This document shows, in pieces, positions 22,489 through 31,595 of a stretch of 35,013 nucleotides of DNA. The DNA is taken from the NCBI GenBank assembly GCA_016844935.1, contig JAERTK010000294.1:1-35013 (forward strand). Reading direction: 5' to 3'. The notes under the pieces were generated by a model. That model did no database searches and was not told the origin of the DNA. It saw only the letters and a program-made list of their open reading frames with translations. This DNA is from Desulfobacteraceae bacterium (lineage in GTDB: Bacteria > Desulfobacterota > DSM-4660 > Desulfatiglandales > Desulfatiglandaceae). How positions within the stretch are numbered: position 1 is the first letter of the stretch; the number at the start of each line of letters is the position of its first letter. A program made the translations under genes and the position numbers.

Positions 22489-24793
22489 AGGTTTCCTCAA
22501 ATTGACCTTTGTGTCCGGTGCACAACATCCCGGCGATTACCGCCTGCCCCAGACTTAACCCGCCGTCGTTTGCGGGAACCTTCGACTGGCTCAACACACC
22601 AAATCCGTCAGCGGCGAGGGCCTTGGTCAAACCGCTGAGCAATGTTTCATTCTGAAAAACCCCACCGCTCAGGGCCACTTGGTCCACATGGCTCTCGGTC
22701 CTGATGGTCACGCAGATTTGATGCAACATTTTGATCAGGGTATTGTGAAAACGCCCGCTGATCACATCAGGGAGCTCCCCTACCAGCAGATCCGTCACCA
22801 CACCCCGTATGATAGGCGCGGTTTCCATGATCCATTCTCCTGCTTCGGCATAAACATCAAAGGCATAGGCGCCTTCTTCACCCGATTTCCGGCACATTTC
22901 CAGTTCAATGGCCGCCTGGCCTTCATAGGCGATGTCTTTTCGAATACCCACAAGCGCCGAAACCGCATCAAAAAGCCGGCCACAACTGGATGTGAGCGGG
23001 GAATTCACCCCCTTTTCCACCATCTTTAGGATAATGGACGCGGTTTCCCGGTCCAATTCCTGAACAAAGGGAATGGTCAGATCAAACAGCGCCTCGCCAT
23101 AGGCCTGATAGAGATACACAAGCCCCATGCGCCAGGGTGATTTAGCGGCCGCGTCCCCGCCCGGCAAAGGTACGTAGCGTAAATGGGCTCGCCGTGAAAA
23201 AGAAACCATATCGCAAAGCAGGACCTCCCCGCCCCAGATGGCCCCGTCCAACCCCAGTCCGGTGCCGTCCATGGCCAGACCGATGGCAGATCCTTCAACA
23301 CCGTGCTCCGCAAAGCAGCTAACGATGTGAGCATGGTGGTGCTGCACAGCCAAGGTTGCAAATTCCTGTTGTTCTCTGGCAAACCGGGAACTTAGGTAGT
23401 CCGGATGAAGGTCATGAATCATCACTTGAGGGCTGATTTCCAGAATCCGCCGCAGGTGCGACACGGTCAGCTTGAAAAAGTCATAGGTTTCCAGGTTCTC
23501 CAGGTCTCCCACATGCTGACTCAAAAAAGCCCGGTTCTTCTTGGTCAGACAAATGGTGTTTTTAAGTTCAGCCCCCAGCGCCAACACCTGCGGCATGGTG
23601 GCCATGGTCGACGGGAGAAAAACGGGGACCGGCACATATCCCCGGGAACGCCTGACCTGTCTCGGCACGCCGTCCACCACACGAACCACCGAATCATCCC
23701 CCCGCAGATGGATGTCCCGGTTGTGATTCAGGTAATAGTCAGCAATACCATGCAGTTTTTTGAATGCCGCCTGATTATCCCGTGTAATGGGTTCCTCGCT
23801 CACATTGCCGCTGGTCATCACCAGTGGACCCAAAGGCCCCTCCATCAGAAGGACATGCAATGGGGTATAGGGGAGCATGACCCCCAGATAACGGTTTCGC
23901 GGCGCCACCTGTTCCGAGAGACCCGTGTGTGGCTTTTTTTCCAAAAGCACGATGGGTTTCTGGCGGGACAACAGCAGTTCGGCTTCAGCCCGGTTCACAT
24001 GAACAAACCTTCGGGCCATCTCCAAATCTTTCACCATCACGGCGAGGGGCTTTTCCTCCCGCTGTTTTCGGCGCCTCAACCGGACCACGGCCTCATGGTT
24101 TGAAGCGTCTACGCAAAGATGAAACCCGCCCAACCCCTTGACCGCCACAATGGTCCCCTGCCGCAGCAGGGAGATGGTCTCCCGGACCGGGGCATCACAG
24201 GGCATCTTCACGCCTTTTGCATCACAGAGGGACGGCAACGGGCCACATGCCCAGCAGGCATTGGGTTGCGCGTGAAAACGGCGATTGTCTGGATCTTCGT
24301 ACTCTTTCTGGCAGATGGGGCACATTTTAAAAGATGCCATGGTGGTGGTGGCCCGATCGTAGGGGATGTCTTTGATGATGGTGTACCGGGGACCGCAATT
24401 GGTGCAGTTGATAAAGGGATACCGGAATCGCCGATCCAGCGGGTCCAGGAGTTCCCGAGAGCAGTCTTCACAGATGCTCGCATCGGGAGAAATGAGTGCC
24501 GATCGCTCCTGCCGGCTTCTGCTTTGCCTGATTTCGAAGGATTTCTGGTTCTTGACAGGGATATCAAACCATCGTACGGATGCAATATGGGCCAGGGGCG
24601 GGGGAGTCGCCTCCACAGACGCTTTAAACGAGGCTACATTTTCGCTGGGTCCTTCCACTTCCAGGTCCACACCGAAATCCGTATTGCCCACATACCCCGA
24701 CAGGCCATATTGATCTGCCAGCTGGTAGATGAAGGGTCGAAATCCAACCCCCTGAACAATCCCTTCAATGGCGCCGCAAGCCCGCCTTTTCAT
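22472..24793 (-). CDS. hypF: Carbamoyltransferase HypF
   Basis: A 773-residue multidomain protein in the normal order. It has an acylphosphatase domain (1-90; GIVQGVGFRPF), two Zn-finger pairs (about 105-185; CEDCSREL, CTNCGPRY, CPICQKEY, CWACGP), a YrdC-like domain (about 200-380) and a Kae1/carbamoyltransferase domain (about 390-770; HHHAHIVSC, AMDGTGLG, ALSGGVFQNE). It makes the cyanide ligands of the NiFe site from carbamoyl phosphate together with HypE. The start is 14 bp after the hypB stop; its ribosome binding site is weak. Confidence 0.95.
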   Translation of the reverse strand: MKRRACGAIEGIVQGVGFRPFIYQLADQYGLSGYVGNTDFGVDLEVEGPSENVASFKASVEATPPPLAHIASVRWFDIPVKNQKSFEIRQSRSRQERSALISPDASICEDCSRELLDPLDRRFRYPFINCTNCGPRYTIIKDIPYDRATTTMASFKMCPICQKEYEDPDNRRFHAQPNACWACGPLPSLCDAKGVKMPCDAPVRETISLLRQGTIVAVKGLGGFHLCVDASNHEAVVRLRRRKQREEKPLAVMVKDLEMARRFVHVNRAEAELLLSRQKPIVLLEKKPHTGLSEQVAPRNRYLGVMLPYTPLHVLLMEGPLGPLVMTSGNVSEEPITRDNQAAFKKLHGIADYYLNHNRDIHLRGDDSVVRVVDGVPRQVRRSRGYVPVPVFLPSTMATMPQVLALGAELKNTICLTKKNRAFLSQHVGDLENLETYDFFKLTVSHLRRILEISPQVMIHDLHPDYLSSRFAREQQEFATLAVQHHHAHIVSCFAEHGVEGSAIGLAMDGTGLGLDGAIWGGEVLLCDMVSFSRRAHLRYVPLPGGDAAAKSPWRMGLVYLYQAYGEALFDLTIPFVQELDRETASIILKMVEKGVNSPLTSSCGRLFDAVSALVGIRKDIAYEGQAAIELEMCRKSGEEGAYAFDVYAEAGEWIMETAPIIRGVVTDLLVGELPDVISGRFHNTLIKMLHQICVTIRTESHVDQVALSGGVFQNETLLSGLTKALAADGFGVLSQSKVPANDGGLSLGQAVIAGMLCTGHKGQFEETYEIHG

Positions 24794-24807
24794 GAGTTCC
24801 AGGACCT

Positions 24808-25461
24808 TTAGGCTTTTGCTTTTATTTCACCTTTAAGCCAGTCGCACCATGCATCCAGCCCTTCCCCGGTTTTGCAGGAAATCTCAAAAATCGTCAGGTC
24901 GGGGTTCACCTTTAATGATTCTTCTCTGATGCGCTCAACGGAGCAGTCCACATAGGGCAACAGATCAATTTTGTTGACGAGTAATACCTTTGACTCATGA
25001 AACATGAGGGGGTATTTGGCCGGTTTGTCCTCGCCTTCCGTGACGCTCAGGATCATCACTTTGAAATCTTCACCCACCTTGAATTCCGCCGGGCACACCA
25101 GATTGCCCACATTTTCAACCACCAGCAGGTCCAAAGCGTCAAAATCAAATTCATGAAACGTATCACGAATCATGTTGCCATCCAGGTGACAGGCACCGCC
25201 CGTGTTGATCTGTACCGCTGGGGCTCCAGTTTCGGCAATCCGCTCCGCGTCCTGGGAAGACTGAATATCCCCCTCGATGACCCCCATGTTCAGATGGTCC
25301 TTCAAAGCGACAATGGTCTTTTCAAGAAGACTCGTTTTACCGGCTCCGGGGGAACTCATGAGATTAAAAACCAGCAAATTTTTTTCATCAAAGATGGCCC
25401 TGTTTTCCTGCGCGATCCGATCATTGGCCGCCAGGATATTTTTTACAACGGATACTTTCAT
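24808..25461 (-). CDS. hypB: Hydrogenase nickel incorporation GTPase HypB
   Basis: A 217-residue GTPase with P-loop SSPGAGKTS (about 36-44), NKIDLL for guanine recognition, and the inter-subunit metal site GGACHLDG (C91, H92). The N-terminal histidine-rich or CxxCGC nickel-storage extension found in some HypBs is missing, so it probably only delivers nickel. It works with HypA in inserting Ni into the large hydrogenase subunit. It lies between hypA and hypF on the same strand. Confidence 0.94.
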   Translation of the reverse strand: MKVSVVKNILAANDRIAQENRAIFDEKNLLVFNLMSSPGAGKTSLLEKTIVALKDHLNMGVIEGDIQSSQDAERIAETGAPAVQINTGGACHLDGNMIRDTFHEFDFDALDLLVVENVGNLVCPAEFKVGEDFKVMILSVTEGEDKPAKYPLMFHESKVLLVNKIDLLPYVDCSVERIREESLKVNPDLTIFEISCKTGEGLDAWCDWLKGEIKAKA

Positions 25462-25517
25462 TGGTGTGACTCCATTTAAAAATTCAAAAAATCATTTCAT
25501 ATCCAGTGGCGAATACT

Positions 25518-25859
25518 TCAATCCACCTCCATTTCAACAATGGATAATTCCTGACCGGACAGGGTTTCAATATCCGTTCCATCACAAGAGGGACATTCAA
25601 ACGCATAGTCTTTGATTTCAAAGGTCTCTCCGCATTTCCGGCAATTCCCCGTCAGGGGGATGACCTCCATGTTGAGTTCTGCCCCCTCCAGTTCGGTACC
25701 CGATGTCATCACTTCAAAGCAGAAGGAGAGTGAATCGGGAACGATGGCGGACAGTTGTCCGATATGGACGAGAACGGATTTCAATGTCGTCGCATTGTTT
25801 TTTCGCATCTCTTCCTTGACCACATCCAGAAGGGACTGCGCGATGGACATTTCATGCAT
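25518..25859 (-). CDS. hypA: Hydrogenase nickel incorporation protein HypA
   Basis: A 113-residue HypA beginning with the invariant MHEMSIA (H2 is the nickel ligand) and carrying the zinc site C73, C76, C89, C92 (CRKCGETF and CPSC). The open frame extends to a TTG at 25895, but the ATG at 25859 gives the canonical N-terminus. hypB follows after 56 bp. The upstream neighbour is the DUF2333 gene, 32 bp away, so hypA may be transcribed with it. Confidence 0.94.
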   Translation of the reverse strand: MHEMSIAQSLLDVVKEEMRKNNATTLKSVLVHIGQLSAIVPDSLSFCFEVMTSGTELEGAELNMEVIPLTGNCRKCGETFEIKDYAFECPSCDGTDIETLSGQELSIVEMEVD

Positions 25860-25891
25860 GAGGGGTTCGGTTCTCTCCAGTGTGAAACGGG

Positions 25892-26845
25892 TCAACCCTG
25901 CCTTAATGCCATGGCCAGGGAATCGATTTTCTGTCTGGCATCGTTAAAAACACCCGACAGGTTCAGGGAATGGTTGGCGAAAATACTCTGGGGCGATCCG
26001 TTAAACACAATCCAGGGCTCAAAATAGCACCGCTCCAGTTTCTCAAGGATCTTATCCACCAGTACCATGGCGCCTTTTTCTTCCAGCACCCGCTTGAAAT
26101 CGATTTTAATGGCCTTAAAGGATTCGTAAAGGCCGTAAGCCACCCCCTGGGCATAATAAAAGTTATCGTCAATCTGGTGCCATGAGATATTGAGGGTCAC
26201 GAGCTGTGAACCTTTCTGTCCATTCCCTTTCTTGTCCCCCGCATCCACCGGAAGGACGGTTCCCTTTCGCTGGGGAGCATTGATCAACCGCGTGTTCACG
26301 CCACCCATGAGCGAAGCATAATCATCCACAAGTTCAATAAGGTTGTCGCCGCGGGGATAAAACTGGCTCTTTCTGCTCAGCAGGTTCTGGTAGTACACTT
26401 CCAGGTCATCATAGGCATTCTCCCATTTGCTCTCCGCCGATGGGAACCACCATTTATGGGGATCGTTGGAGAGGGACGTAAACGTATCCTCGACCTTGCG
26501 ATCAATTTTATCTGTGGTTCGCATTCGGGAGAGATTGTCCCTCAAAACATGGATATTGTATCGAACCACCTCCAGTTCACCGAGCTGAAAATTGGGCATG
26601 TTATCCAGAAAAACCGTGGGCCAGTAGATATCATTGGGCAGCCAGTTGTCCATCATCTGTTCGATGAGCATCTGGTTCGTCCTGACGAAGGCGGCGCCCT
26701 TCACTTTGGCATCATACTTGATGGACTCCAACGGTTCCGGTTTTCTCGAGTTAACAACCATCACCACAATACAAAAAATCACCAGAATCAGGATCAAAAG
26801 ACCGACCAGGCCTCTGCGATTCTTCTTTTCAGTTTTTTCCGCCAT
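25892..26845 (-). CDS. DUF2333 family membrane-anchored protein
   Basis: A 317-residue protein with a basic N-terminus, one transmembrane helix (about 12-32) and a large periplasmic region. That region carries the blocks typical of DUF2333 (NQMLIEQMMDNWLPND, SWHQIDDNFYYAQGVAYGLYE, the C-terminal LNLSGVFNDARQKI). Its function is not known. It is the gene before hypA in the same direction, but I know of no established functional link to hydrogenase maturation. Confidence 0.75.
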   Translation of the reverse strand: MAEKTEKKNRRGLVGLLILILVIFCIVVMVVNSRKPEPLESIKYDAKVKGAAFVRTNQMLIEQMMDNWLPNDIYWPTVFLDNMPNFQLGELEVVRYNIHVLRDNLSRMRTTDKIDRKVEDTFTSLSNDPHKWWFPSAESKWENAYDDLEVYYQNLLSRKSQFYPRGDNLIELVDDYASLMGGVNTRLINAPQRKGTVLPVDAGDKKGNGQKGSQLVTLNISWHQIDDNFYYAQGVAYGLYESFKAIKIDFKRVLEEKGAMVLVDKILEKLERCYFEPWIVFNGSPQSIFANHSLNLSGVFNDARQKIDSLAMALRQG

Positions 26846-27018
26846 AGCTTATGGATTCCTCCGTAAAGATATCCCCCGATTGGAAAAATGCACCAATGGA
26901 GGCATTCGTTTGATGAAGTCCTTGTCAAGGAGTGATTCTAGAAGTGTGGGCCTACCGTTGTCAACCCGTAAAGACCGGGGAGGAAAATAAACTCTCTGCA
27001 GCCCGGTCTCCACCGGTC

Positions 27019-27486
27019 CTATTTTTCGGATTTTTCGGGAGGGAGTTTGATCTTTTTAAACACCAGGTCATTCATGCTCTGGGGGGTCACCATCCGCTGG
27101 CTCAGCAATTCTTTGGTACCCGCTTTAAAGGCATCCGTATCATGAAAGGGATGGGTCCCCTCCACCACCTTCAGATCCGGATAATCCCGCTTGATGGTTT
27201 CCAGAAAAGCCTCTCTAAAGGGGCACAACTGCACCAGGCAGGAAGTGAAGTGCAAAGCATCAATACCGTAATCCACCAGGGCCTTCACCTTCTGCCAGAT
27301 ACGATCCGACCCCACGGCCGTTGGGCAGCCGCCACAACCGATAATACCCACCAGGTCCACGGGTTCGTCTTTCGGATAATCCGCAAATTTTCCGGCCCGG
27401 CTCCGCGCATTCCCCAGACAACCAATCATTACGCAATCCATCTCATGGGTCACACTTTCGCATCCCAATATCCCTACCTTTGCCAT
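27019..27486 (-). CDS. CGGC domain protein
   Basis: A 155-residue protein of the CGGC family, named after the motif seen here in GIIGCGGCPTAVGSDR. Further cysteines (C9, C18, C23 in the front part and the HFTSCLVQLCPFRE stretch) are conserved in position and suggest metal or cluster binding. CGGC proteins are common in anaerobes and are presumed metal-binding, but no activity is established. The ATG has a GGAG site. It stands alone between the hyp and liv clusters. Confidence 0.8.
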   Translation of the reverse strand: MAKVGILGCESVTHEMDCVMIGCLGNARSRAGKFADYPKDEPVDLVGIIGCGGCPTAVGSDRIWQKVKALVDYGIDALHFTSCLVQLCPFREAFLETIKRDYPDLKVVEGTHPFHDTDAFKAGTKELLSQRMVTPQSMNDLVFKKIKLPPEKSEK

Positions 27487-27580
27487 GTTTGTTTCTCCTT
27501 ACCTGCTGATTTCAGTATCCGGATTTCAGATTTACTCCTGTCCTTTCATTCCGCAATCCGAAATCCACAATCCGCATTTC

Positions 27581-28375
27581 TTAAGTAAGCCACCGTTTTC
27601 TTCTTTTATAAAACTTCGCATCCCGGTAGCTTCTTTTCGCTCCCATCTCCGTCAACCCCAGGTAAAACATTTTAATATCTTCGTTTTCCCTGAGCCGGTC
27701 CACACTGTCATCCAGAACCACTTTCCCGTTTTCCATAACGTACCCATGTTCAGCGATGGAAAGGGCCAGGTGCGCATTCTGCTCCACCAGGAATACCGTA
27801 ATATTCTGCTCCTCATTGACCTTCTTGATAATCTTGAAAATCTCGGCCACCAGAATGGGGCTCAGCCCCAGGGAGGGTTCATCCAGCATCATGAGGCGGG
27901 TTTTCGCCATGAGGGCCCTGCCGATGACCAGCATCTGCTGTTCGCCGCCCGAAAGATAACCGGCCAGGGAATTTTTCCTGGATTTCAGAATGGGAAAATA
28001 TTCCAGGACCGTGTCGAACCGTTCCCGAATCTCTTTTCGGCTTCTGCGGGTCCGGGTTGCCGCAATGAGGTTTTCGTAGGCCGTCAGGTTCTCAAACACA
28101 CAACGCCCTTCCATGACCTGAAAGATGCCCAGCTGAACAATCTCCTCGGCGTCTTTTTTGTCGATCCGGGTGCCCATAAATTCTATGGTGCCATCGGTCA
28201 CCTCACCGTCTTCCACTTTCAAGAGGCCTGAGATGGCCTTGAGTGTCGTGGTCTTCCCGGCGCCATTGGCACCCAGTAGGGCCACCACCTGACCTTCCTT
28301 CACTTCCAGGGAAAGCCCCTTCAAAACCAGGATTACGTCATCATAGATGACCTCAATATTATTGACGTTGAGCAT
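27581..28375 (-). CDS. livF: Branched-chain amino acid-type ABC transporter ATPase LivF
   Basis: A 264-residue ATPase of the LivF type, with Walker A GANGAGKTTT, signature YLSGGEQQML, Walker B LMMLDEPSLGL and switch histidine region VEQNAHLAL. Two starts are possible; the ATG at 28375 has GAGG at good spacing, the one at 28387 does not. It ends in a basic tail. In this transporter family LivF pairs with LivG, which is not present in the window. The gene lies downstream of the benzoate-CoA ligase-family gene on the same strand. Confidence 0.9.
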   Translation of the reverse strand: MLNVNNIEVIYDDVILVLKGLSLEVKEGQVVALLGANGAGKTTTLKAISGLLKVEDGEVTDGTIEFMGTRIDKKDAEEIVQLGIFQVMEGRCVFENLTAYENLIAATRTRRSRKEIRERFDTVLEYFPILKSRKNSLAGYLSGGEQQMLVIGRALMAKTRLMMLDEPSLGLSPILVAEIFKIIKKVNEEQNITVFLVEQNAHLALSIAEHGYVMENGKVVLDDSVDRLRENEDIKMFYLGLTEMGAKRSYRDAKFYKRRKRWLT

Positions 28376-28417
28376 GACCTGCCTCATTGGGGTTGCCGGT
28401 TACCGGTTCACGGTTTT

Positions 28418-29989
28418 CTAAGCGTTCAATTTTTCCTGTAAAATAAACCGTTTGATCTTTCCGCCGGATGTTTTTGGAAGCTCCGTAGCAAAATCTATCC
28501 AGCGGGGATACTTGTAAAGGGCAATTCTCTCCTTTACGAATTCCTTGATTTCTTCTTCCAGGGCCTCACTAACTGATTGACCGGGCTCCAACACCACAAA
28601 GGCGTAGGGTTTGATCAACGCGTCTTCATCCTGGTAACCCACCACGGCACTCTCCTGAACCGCGGGGTGCGCGTTGATGGCCCCTTCAACCTCCACGGGG
28701 GACAACCACTTCCCCCCCACCCGAAGCATGTCATCGCTCCGACCCTTGAAATAATAGTAGCCGTCTTCGTCCACCCGATACCGGTCTCCTGTGACAAACC
28801 ATTCCCCCAGCATATTTGCCTTGGTCTCCTGGCGCAGGTTCCAGTAGGCGGATGAAACGGACCCCCCTTTCACCAGCAAATGTCCGGTTTCACCTGTCTT
28901 TGCCGGGTTCCCGTCCTCGTCCACAAGGCGTGCTTCATACCCCGGGACCACCTTGCCCGTACTGCCGGGCTTGGCGTCTCCGAAAAAATTGGAAAGAAAA
29001 ATATGGCAGATCTCCGTAGAACCGGTTCCATCCAGAATTTCCACATCGAATTCATCCCTGAAACGGTGGTAGACATCAGGCGATAGGATCTCGGCCGATG
29101 AAATACAGGCCCTCAACCCCTCAACAGGAGGAAGTCCTTTGCTCCCTTCCCGGCTTTCTTTTTTGTAATCTGCCAAAGCGCCCAAAAGGGTGGGCACTGT
29201 AAAAAAAAGGGTGGGTTTGTACTTTATCAAATCCCCATACACCAGGTCAGGTGTGGGCCGATGGTTGGCCAGAACCGTTGAAGCGCCCACTGAAAAAGGG
29301 TGATAGACACTGTTTCCCAAGCCATAGGCGAAAAAAAGAAAAGATCCCATCACGCGATCATCCGGGGTCATGCCCAAAATCCCTTTGGCATAGGCTTCTG
29401 CGCAGAACACCATGTGGCTGTGGTGATGGACCGCCCCCATAAGGCGCTCCGGGTTTCTGCCGCTGTAAAGCCAGAAGGCGGCATCATCGGGCGTGGTGTC
29501 TGCGGGATCCAGTTCCGTGGGGGCATCGGTTGTGAGTTCTTCATACCGGAGATGCCCATGGTCACCACCGCCCATCACCACCACATGCCGGCAGAAGAGG
29601 GCCTGGTCCAATATCTTTTCGATTTCCGGCAGAAAAACCGAATCCACGATTAACACCTTGGCCCGGCTGTCATTGAGCACATGGAGGAAATCCGGAGATT
29701 TCATCAAGATATTGGTGGGGATGGGTACGGCCCCCAGTTTGATGGCGCCCAGGAATGAAAACACCATTTGGGGAGAATCCCGCACCAGAAGCATCACCCG
29801 ATTTTCCATCTCAACACCCAGACTATCGAGCATGTTCCCCGCCCGGTTCACCTGTTGGCGCAACTGGTCATAGGTATGGATTTGATCCTCAAAAAAGATG
29901 GCCGGACGTTCCCCCCTGCCCTCCTCCACATGGCGGTCCACCAGGTAGTGGGCTGCGTTGAAATGTGCCGGAAGATTTAAATTCAACAT
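28418..29989 (-). CDS. Benzoate-CoA ligase family protein with altered P-loop
   Basis: A 523-residue adenylate-forming enzyme most like benzoate/aryl-CoA ligases (N-terminal FNAAHYLVDRHVEEG, ILDGTGSTE, YYYFKGRSDDMLRVGGKW, terminal PKTSGGKIKRF with the A10 lysine). The phosphate loop, normally YSSGTTGxPKGVVH, reads YSGRNPERLMGAVH, lacking the TG and the lysine. The remaining motifs are intact. It may activate an aromatic or cyclic acid with altered kinetics, or be a variant subfamily. The true start is the ATG at 29989 with GAGGGA; the frame is open to 30082 without function. It sits between livK and livF. Confidence 0.82.
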   Translation of the reverse strand: MLNLNLPAHFNAAHYLVDRHVEEGRGERPAIFFEDQIHTYDQLRQQVNRAGNMLDSLGVEMENRVMLLVRDSPQMVFSFLGAIKLGAVPIPTNILMKSPDFLHVLNDSRAKVLIVDSVFLPEIEKILDQALFCRHVVVMGGGDHGHLRYEELTTDAPTELDPADTTPDDAAFWLYSGRNPERLMGAVHHHSHMVFCAEAYAKGILGMTPDDRVMGSFLFFAYGLGNSVYHPFSVGASTVLANHRPTPDLVYGDLIKYKPTLFFTVPTLLGALADYKKESREGSKGLPPVEGLRACISSAEILSPDVYHRFRDEFDVEILDGTGSTEICHIFLSNFFGDAKPGSTGKVVPGYEARLVDEDGNPAKTGETGHLLVKGGSVSSAYWNLRQETKANMLGEWFVTGDRYRVDEDGYYYFKGRSDDMLRVGGKWLSPVEVEGAINAHPAVQESAVVGYQDEDALIKPYAFVVLEPGQSVSEALEEEIKEFVKERIALYKYPRWIDFATELPKTSGGKIKRFILQEKLNA

Positions 29990-30058
29990 GGGTGTTCCCT
30001 CGTTTTTCCAACAGCTAACGACTAGCCAAAGATATTTGAAATTTTTAAAACGAATATC

Positions 30059-30127
30059 GAATATCGAACAAGGAATGTCCAATGATGAAGGTGTCCTTCG
30101 ACATTCATGATTCCTTGTTCGATATTC
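30059..30127. repeat. Perfect 18-bp inverted repeat upstream of the CoA ligase gene
   Basis: GAATATCGAACAAGGAAT (30059-30076) and its exact complement (30110-30127) enclose 33 bp that contain a further short pairing, GAATGTC/GACATTC. A partial extra copy, CGAATATC, precedes the left arm. It lies in the 213-bp gap between livK and the CoA ligase and encodes nothing. It looks like an interspersed palindromic repeat rather than a terminator because no T-run follows. Confidence 0.7.
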
Positions 30128-30202
30128 TGCGGTTCAAAAGAATTATTCAAATACAATGTGTTACAAGTGTGAAAGATAAACACTCAAAATGAAGCCAAAA
30201 AG

Positions 30203-31402
30203 CTATTTTCCGAAATAGGTCTTGTCCCTGGGCAGGTCGATCCAGGTGGTAATGGCCTCAATCTTGTCGTTCTTCACCTCATAGATCTTGGCGGCCATAC
30301 TGGCCCGGTGATCGGTCTTGGTAAACGTCAAAGGGGGCGCCAAACCGCCGGTGTCAAACCCTTTGAACTGCTCAAAGGCTTCCCGTATACCTACCGGCGT
30401 CAACTTACCGGTCTTATCGGCCATGCGAAGCGCATGGGTAACCGCCAGGATATTGACCCACCCTTCCACATACACATTGGTCCCCACCTCTCCCTTATGC
30501 CATTTCTCATGGGACTCAACCACCTTCTTCATACCCGGAACCTGCGCGCCGTAGGGGGCGATGGGATGGACCCCGTAGGTGCCGTTGGCGGCGCCGCCGC
30601 TGAGTTTGATGAGGGTTTCCTCAAAATTTCGAATATTGGAGATGAACTTGGTTTTGATGTCCAGAGCCTTGGCATTTTTGAGAATGACCGCGCCGTTCAT
30701 GGCTGTGGACGTGATATACGCATAGTCCGGATTGTATCGTTTCATGTTCATGAGCTGGGGCGTAGCGTCTTTGGTGGGCCAGTTGATGATCTGGTCCGGG
30801 CCCACATCCACGCCGATTTTCTTGGCATAGTCTTTACACACATTTAGGATGTCCCGGCCGTACTTGTTGTCCGGATAAAGGAAGCACAGTTTCGGATTGC
30901 GGCTTTTGTCTTTCCATGAATCCCGAATCCACTTGATGGCGATCCGGCCCATGGTACCGTATGAGGGGGACACAAAGAAACTGAAGGGCGTTTTGGCCGG
31001 ATTCTGGAATTTGGATGTAAAAGAGGCGGCAATGGTCACCACACCGTCTTTCACGATCTTCTTAATCAGGGTCATGGTGGTACCCGTGGACTGAATATAG
31101 AGCCCCAGCACTTTCTCGGAATCCACCAGACGCTTGTAGCCCGCCACGCCCCGGGGAACCTTATACCCGTCGTCAATGACGATCAATTCCAGTTTCTTGC
31201 CGTTGATGCCACCGTTTTCATTGACCCACCGTGCCGCATCCAGCTGGCCCTTGACCTGGTTCTTTCCCCAATCCGATGTGGGCCCGGAAAGGTCGATCAG
31301 GACCCCCCATTTGATTTTGTCGGCGGCGGCGGCGTTCGTTACCAGAACACCCATACAGAAAAACATGGCCAGTACTGCGATTGCAATCGTCCTTTTCTTC
31401 AT
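30203..31402 (-). CDS. livK: ABC transporter substrate-binding protein (LivK/BraC family)
   Basis: A 399-residue periplasmic binding protein with a Sec signal peptide (about 1-27, ending TNAAAA) and the Peripla_BP_6 fold (IKWGVLIDLSGPTSDWG at the mature N-terminus, then FLYPDNKYGRDI). The ATG at 31402 has a perfect AAGGAG 8 bases upstream; the open frame extends further but lacks a signal peptide there. Family members bind branched-chain amino acids, amides or aromatic acids. The neighbouring CoA ligases make a carboxylic acid ligand likely (inference). Confidence 0.9.
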   Translation of the reverse strand: MKKRTIAIAVLAMFFCMGVLVTNAAAADKIKWGVLIDLSGPTSDWGKNQVKGQLDAARWVNENGGINGKKLELIVIDDGYKVPRGVAGYKRLVDSEKVLGLYIQSTGTTMTLIKKIVKDGVVTIAASFTSKFQNPAKTPFSFFVSPSYGTMGRIAIKWIRDSWKDKSRNPKLCFLYPDNKYGRDILNVCKDYAKKIGVDVGPDQIINWPTKDATPQLMNMKRYNPDYAYITSTAMNGAVILKNAKALDIKTKFISNIRNFEETLIKLSGGAANGTYGVHPIAPYGAQVPGMKKVVESHEKWHKGEVGTNVYVEGWVNILAVTHALRMADKTGKLTPVGIREAFEQFKGFDTGGLAPPLTFTKTDHRASMAAKIYEVKNDKIEAITTWIDLPRDKTYFGK

Positions 31403-31595
31403 GACTTTTCTCCTTTTATCTTTGGGGGTTAACATTGAGGGAACTTCCAATAAATAATCTACGCATCCTGCTTGCCCTTTTGCCCGTTTTATACGTTTTG
31501 ATAACAGGCACATAGCTCACTATGCACCTGCCATCACGCCTTTAAGACGAACAAAAGTCCTGCACGATATGCGTATATTATTTTCTTCCAGTTCC

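Noticed and set aside
21412..22638. 408-codon plus-strand frame opposite hypD
   Set aside because: Antisense shadow of hypD, no recognisable domain.
26972..27009. AGACCGGG/CCCGGTCT stem as terminator of the CGGC-domain gene
   Set aside because: The loop is 22 bases and no T-run follows on either strand, so the case is too weak to list as a feature.
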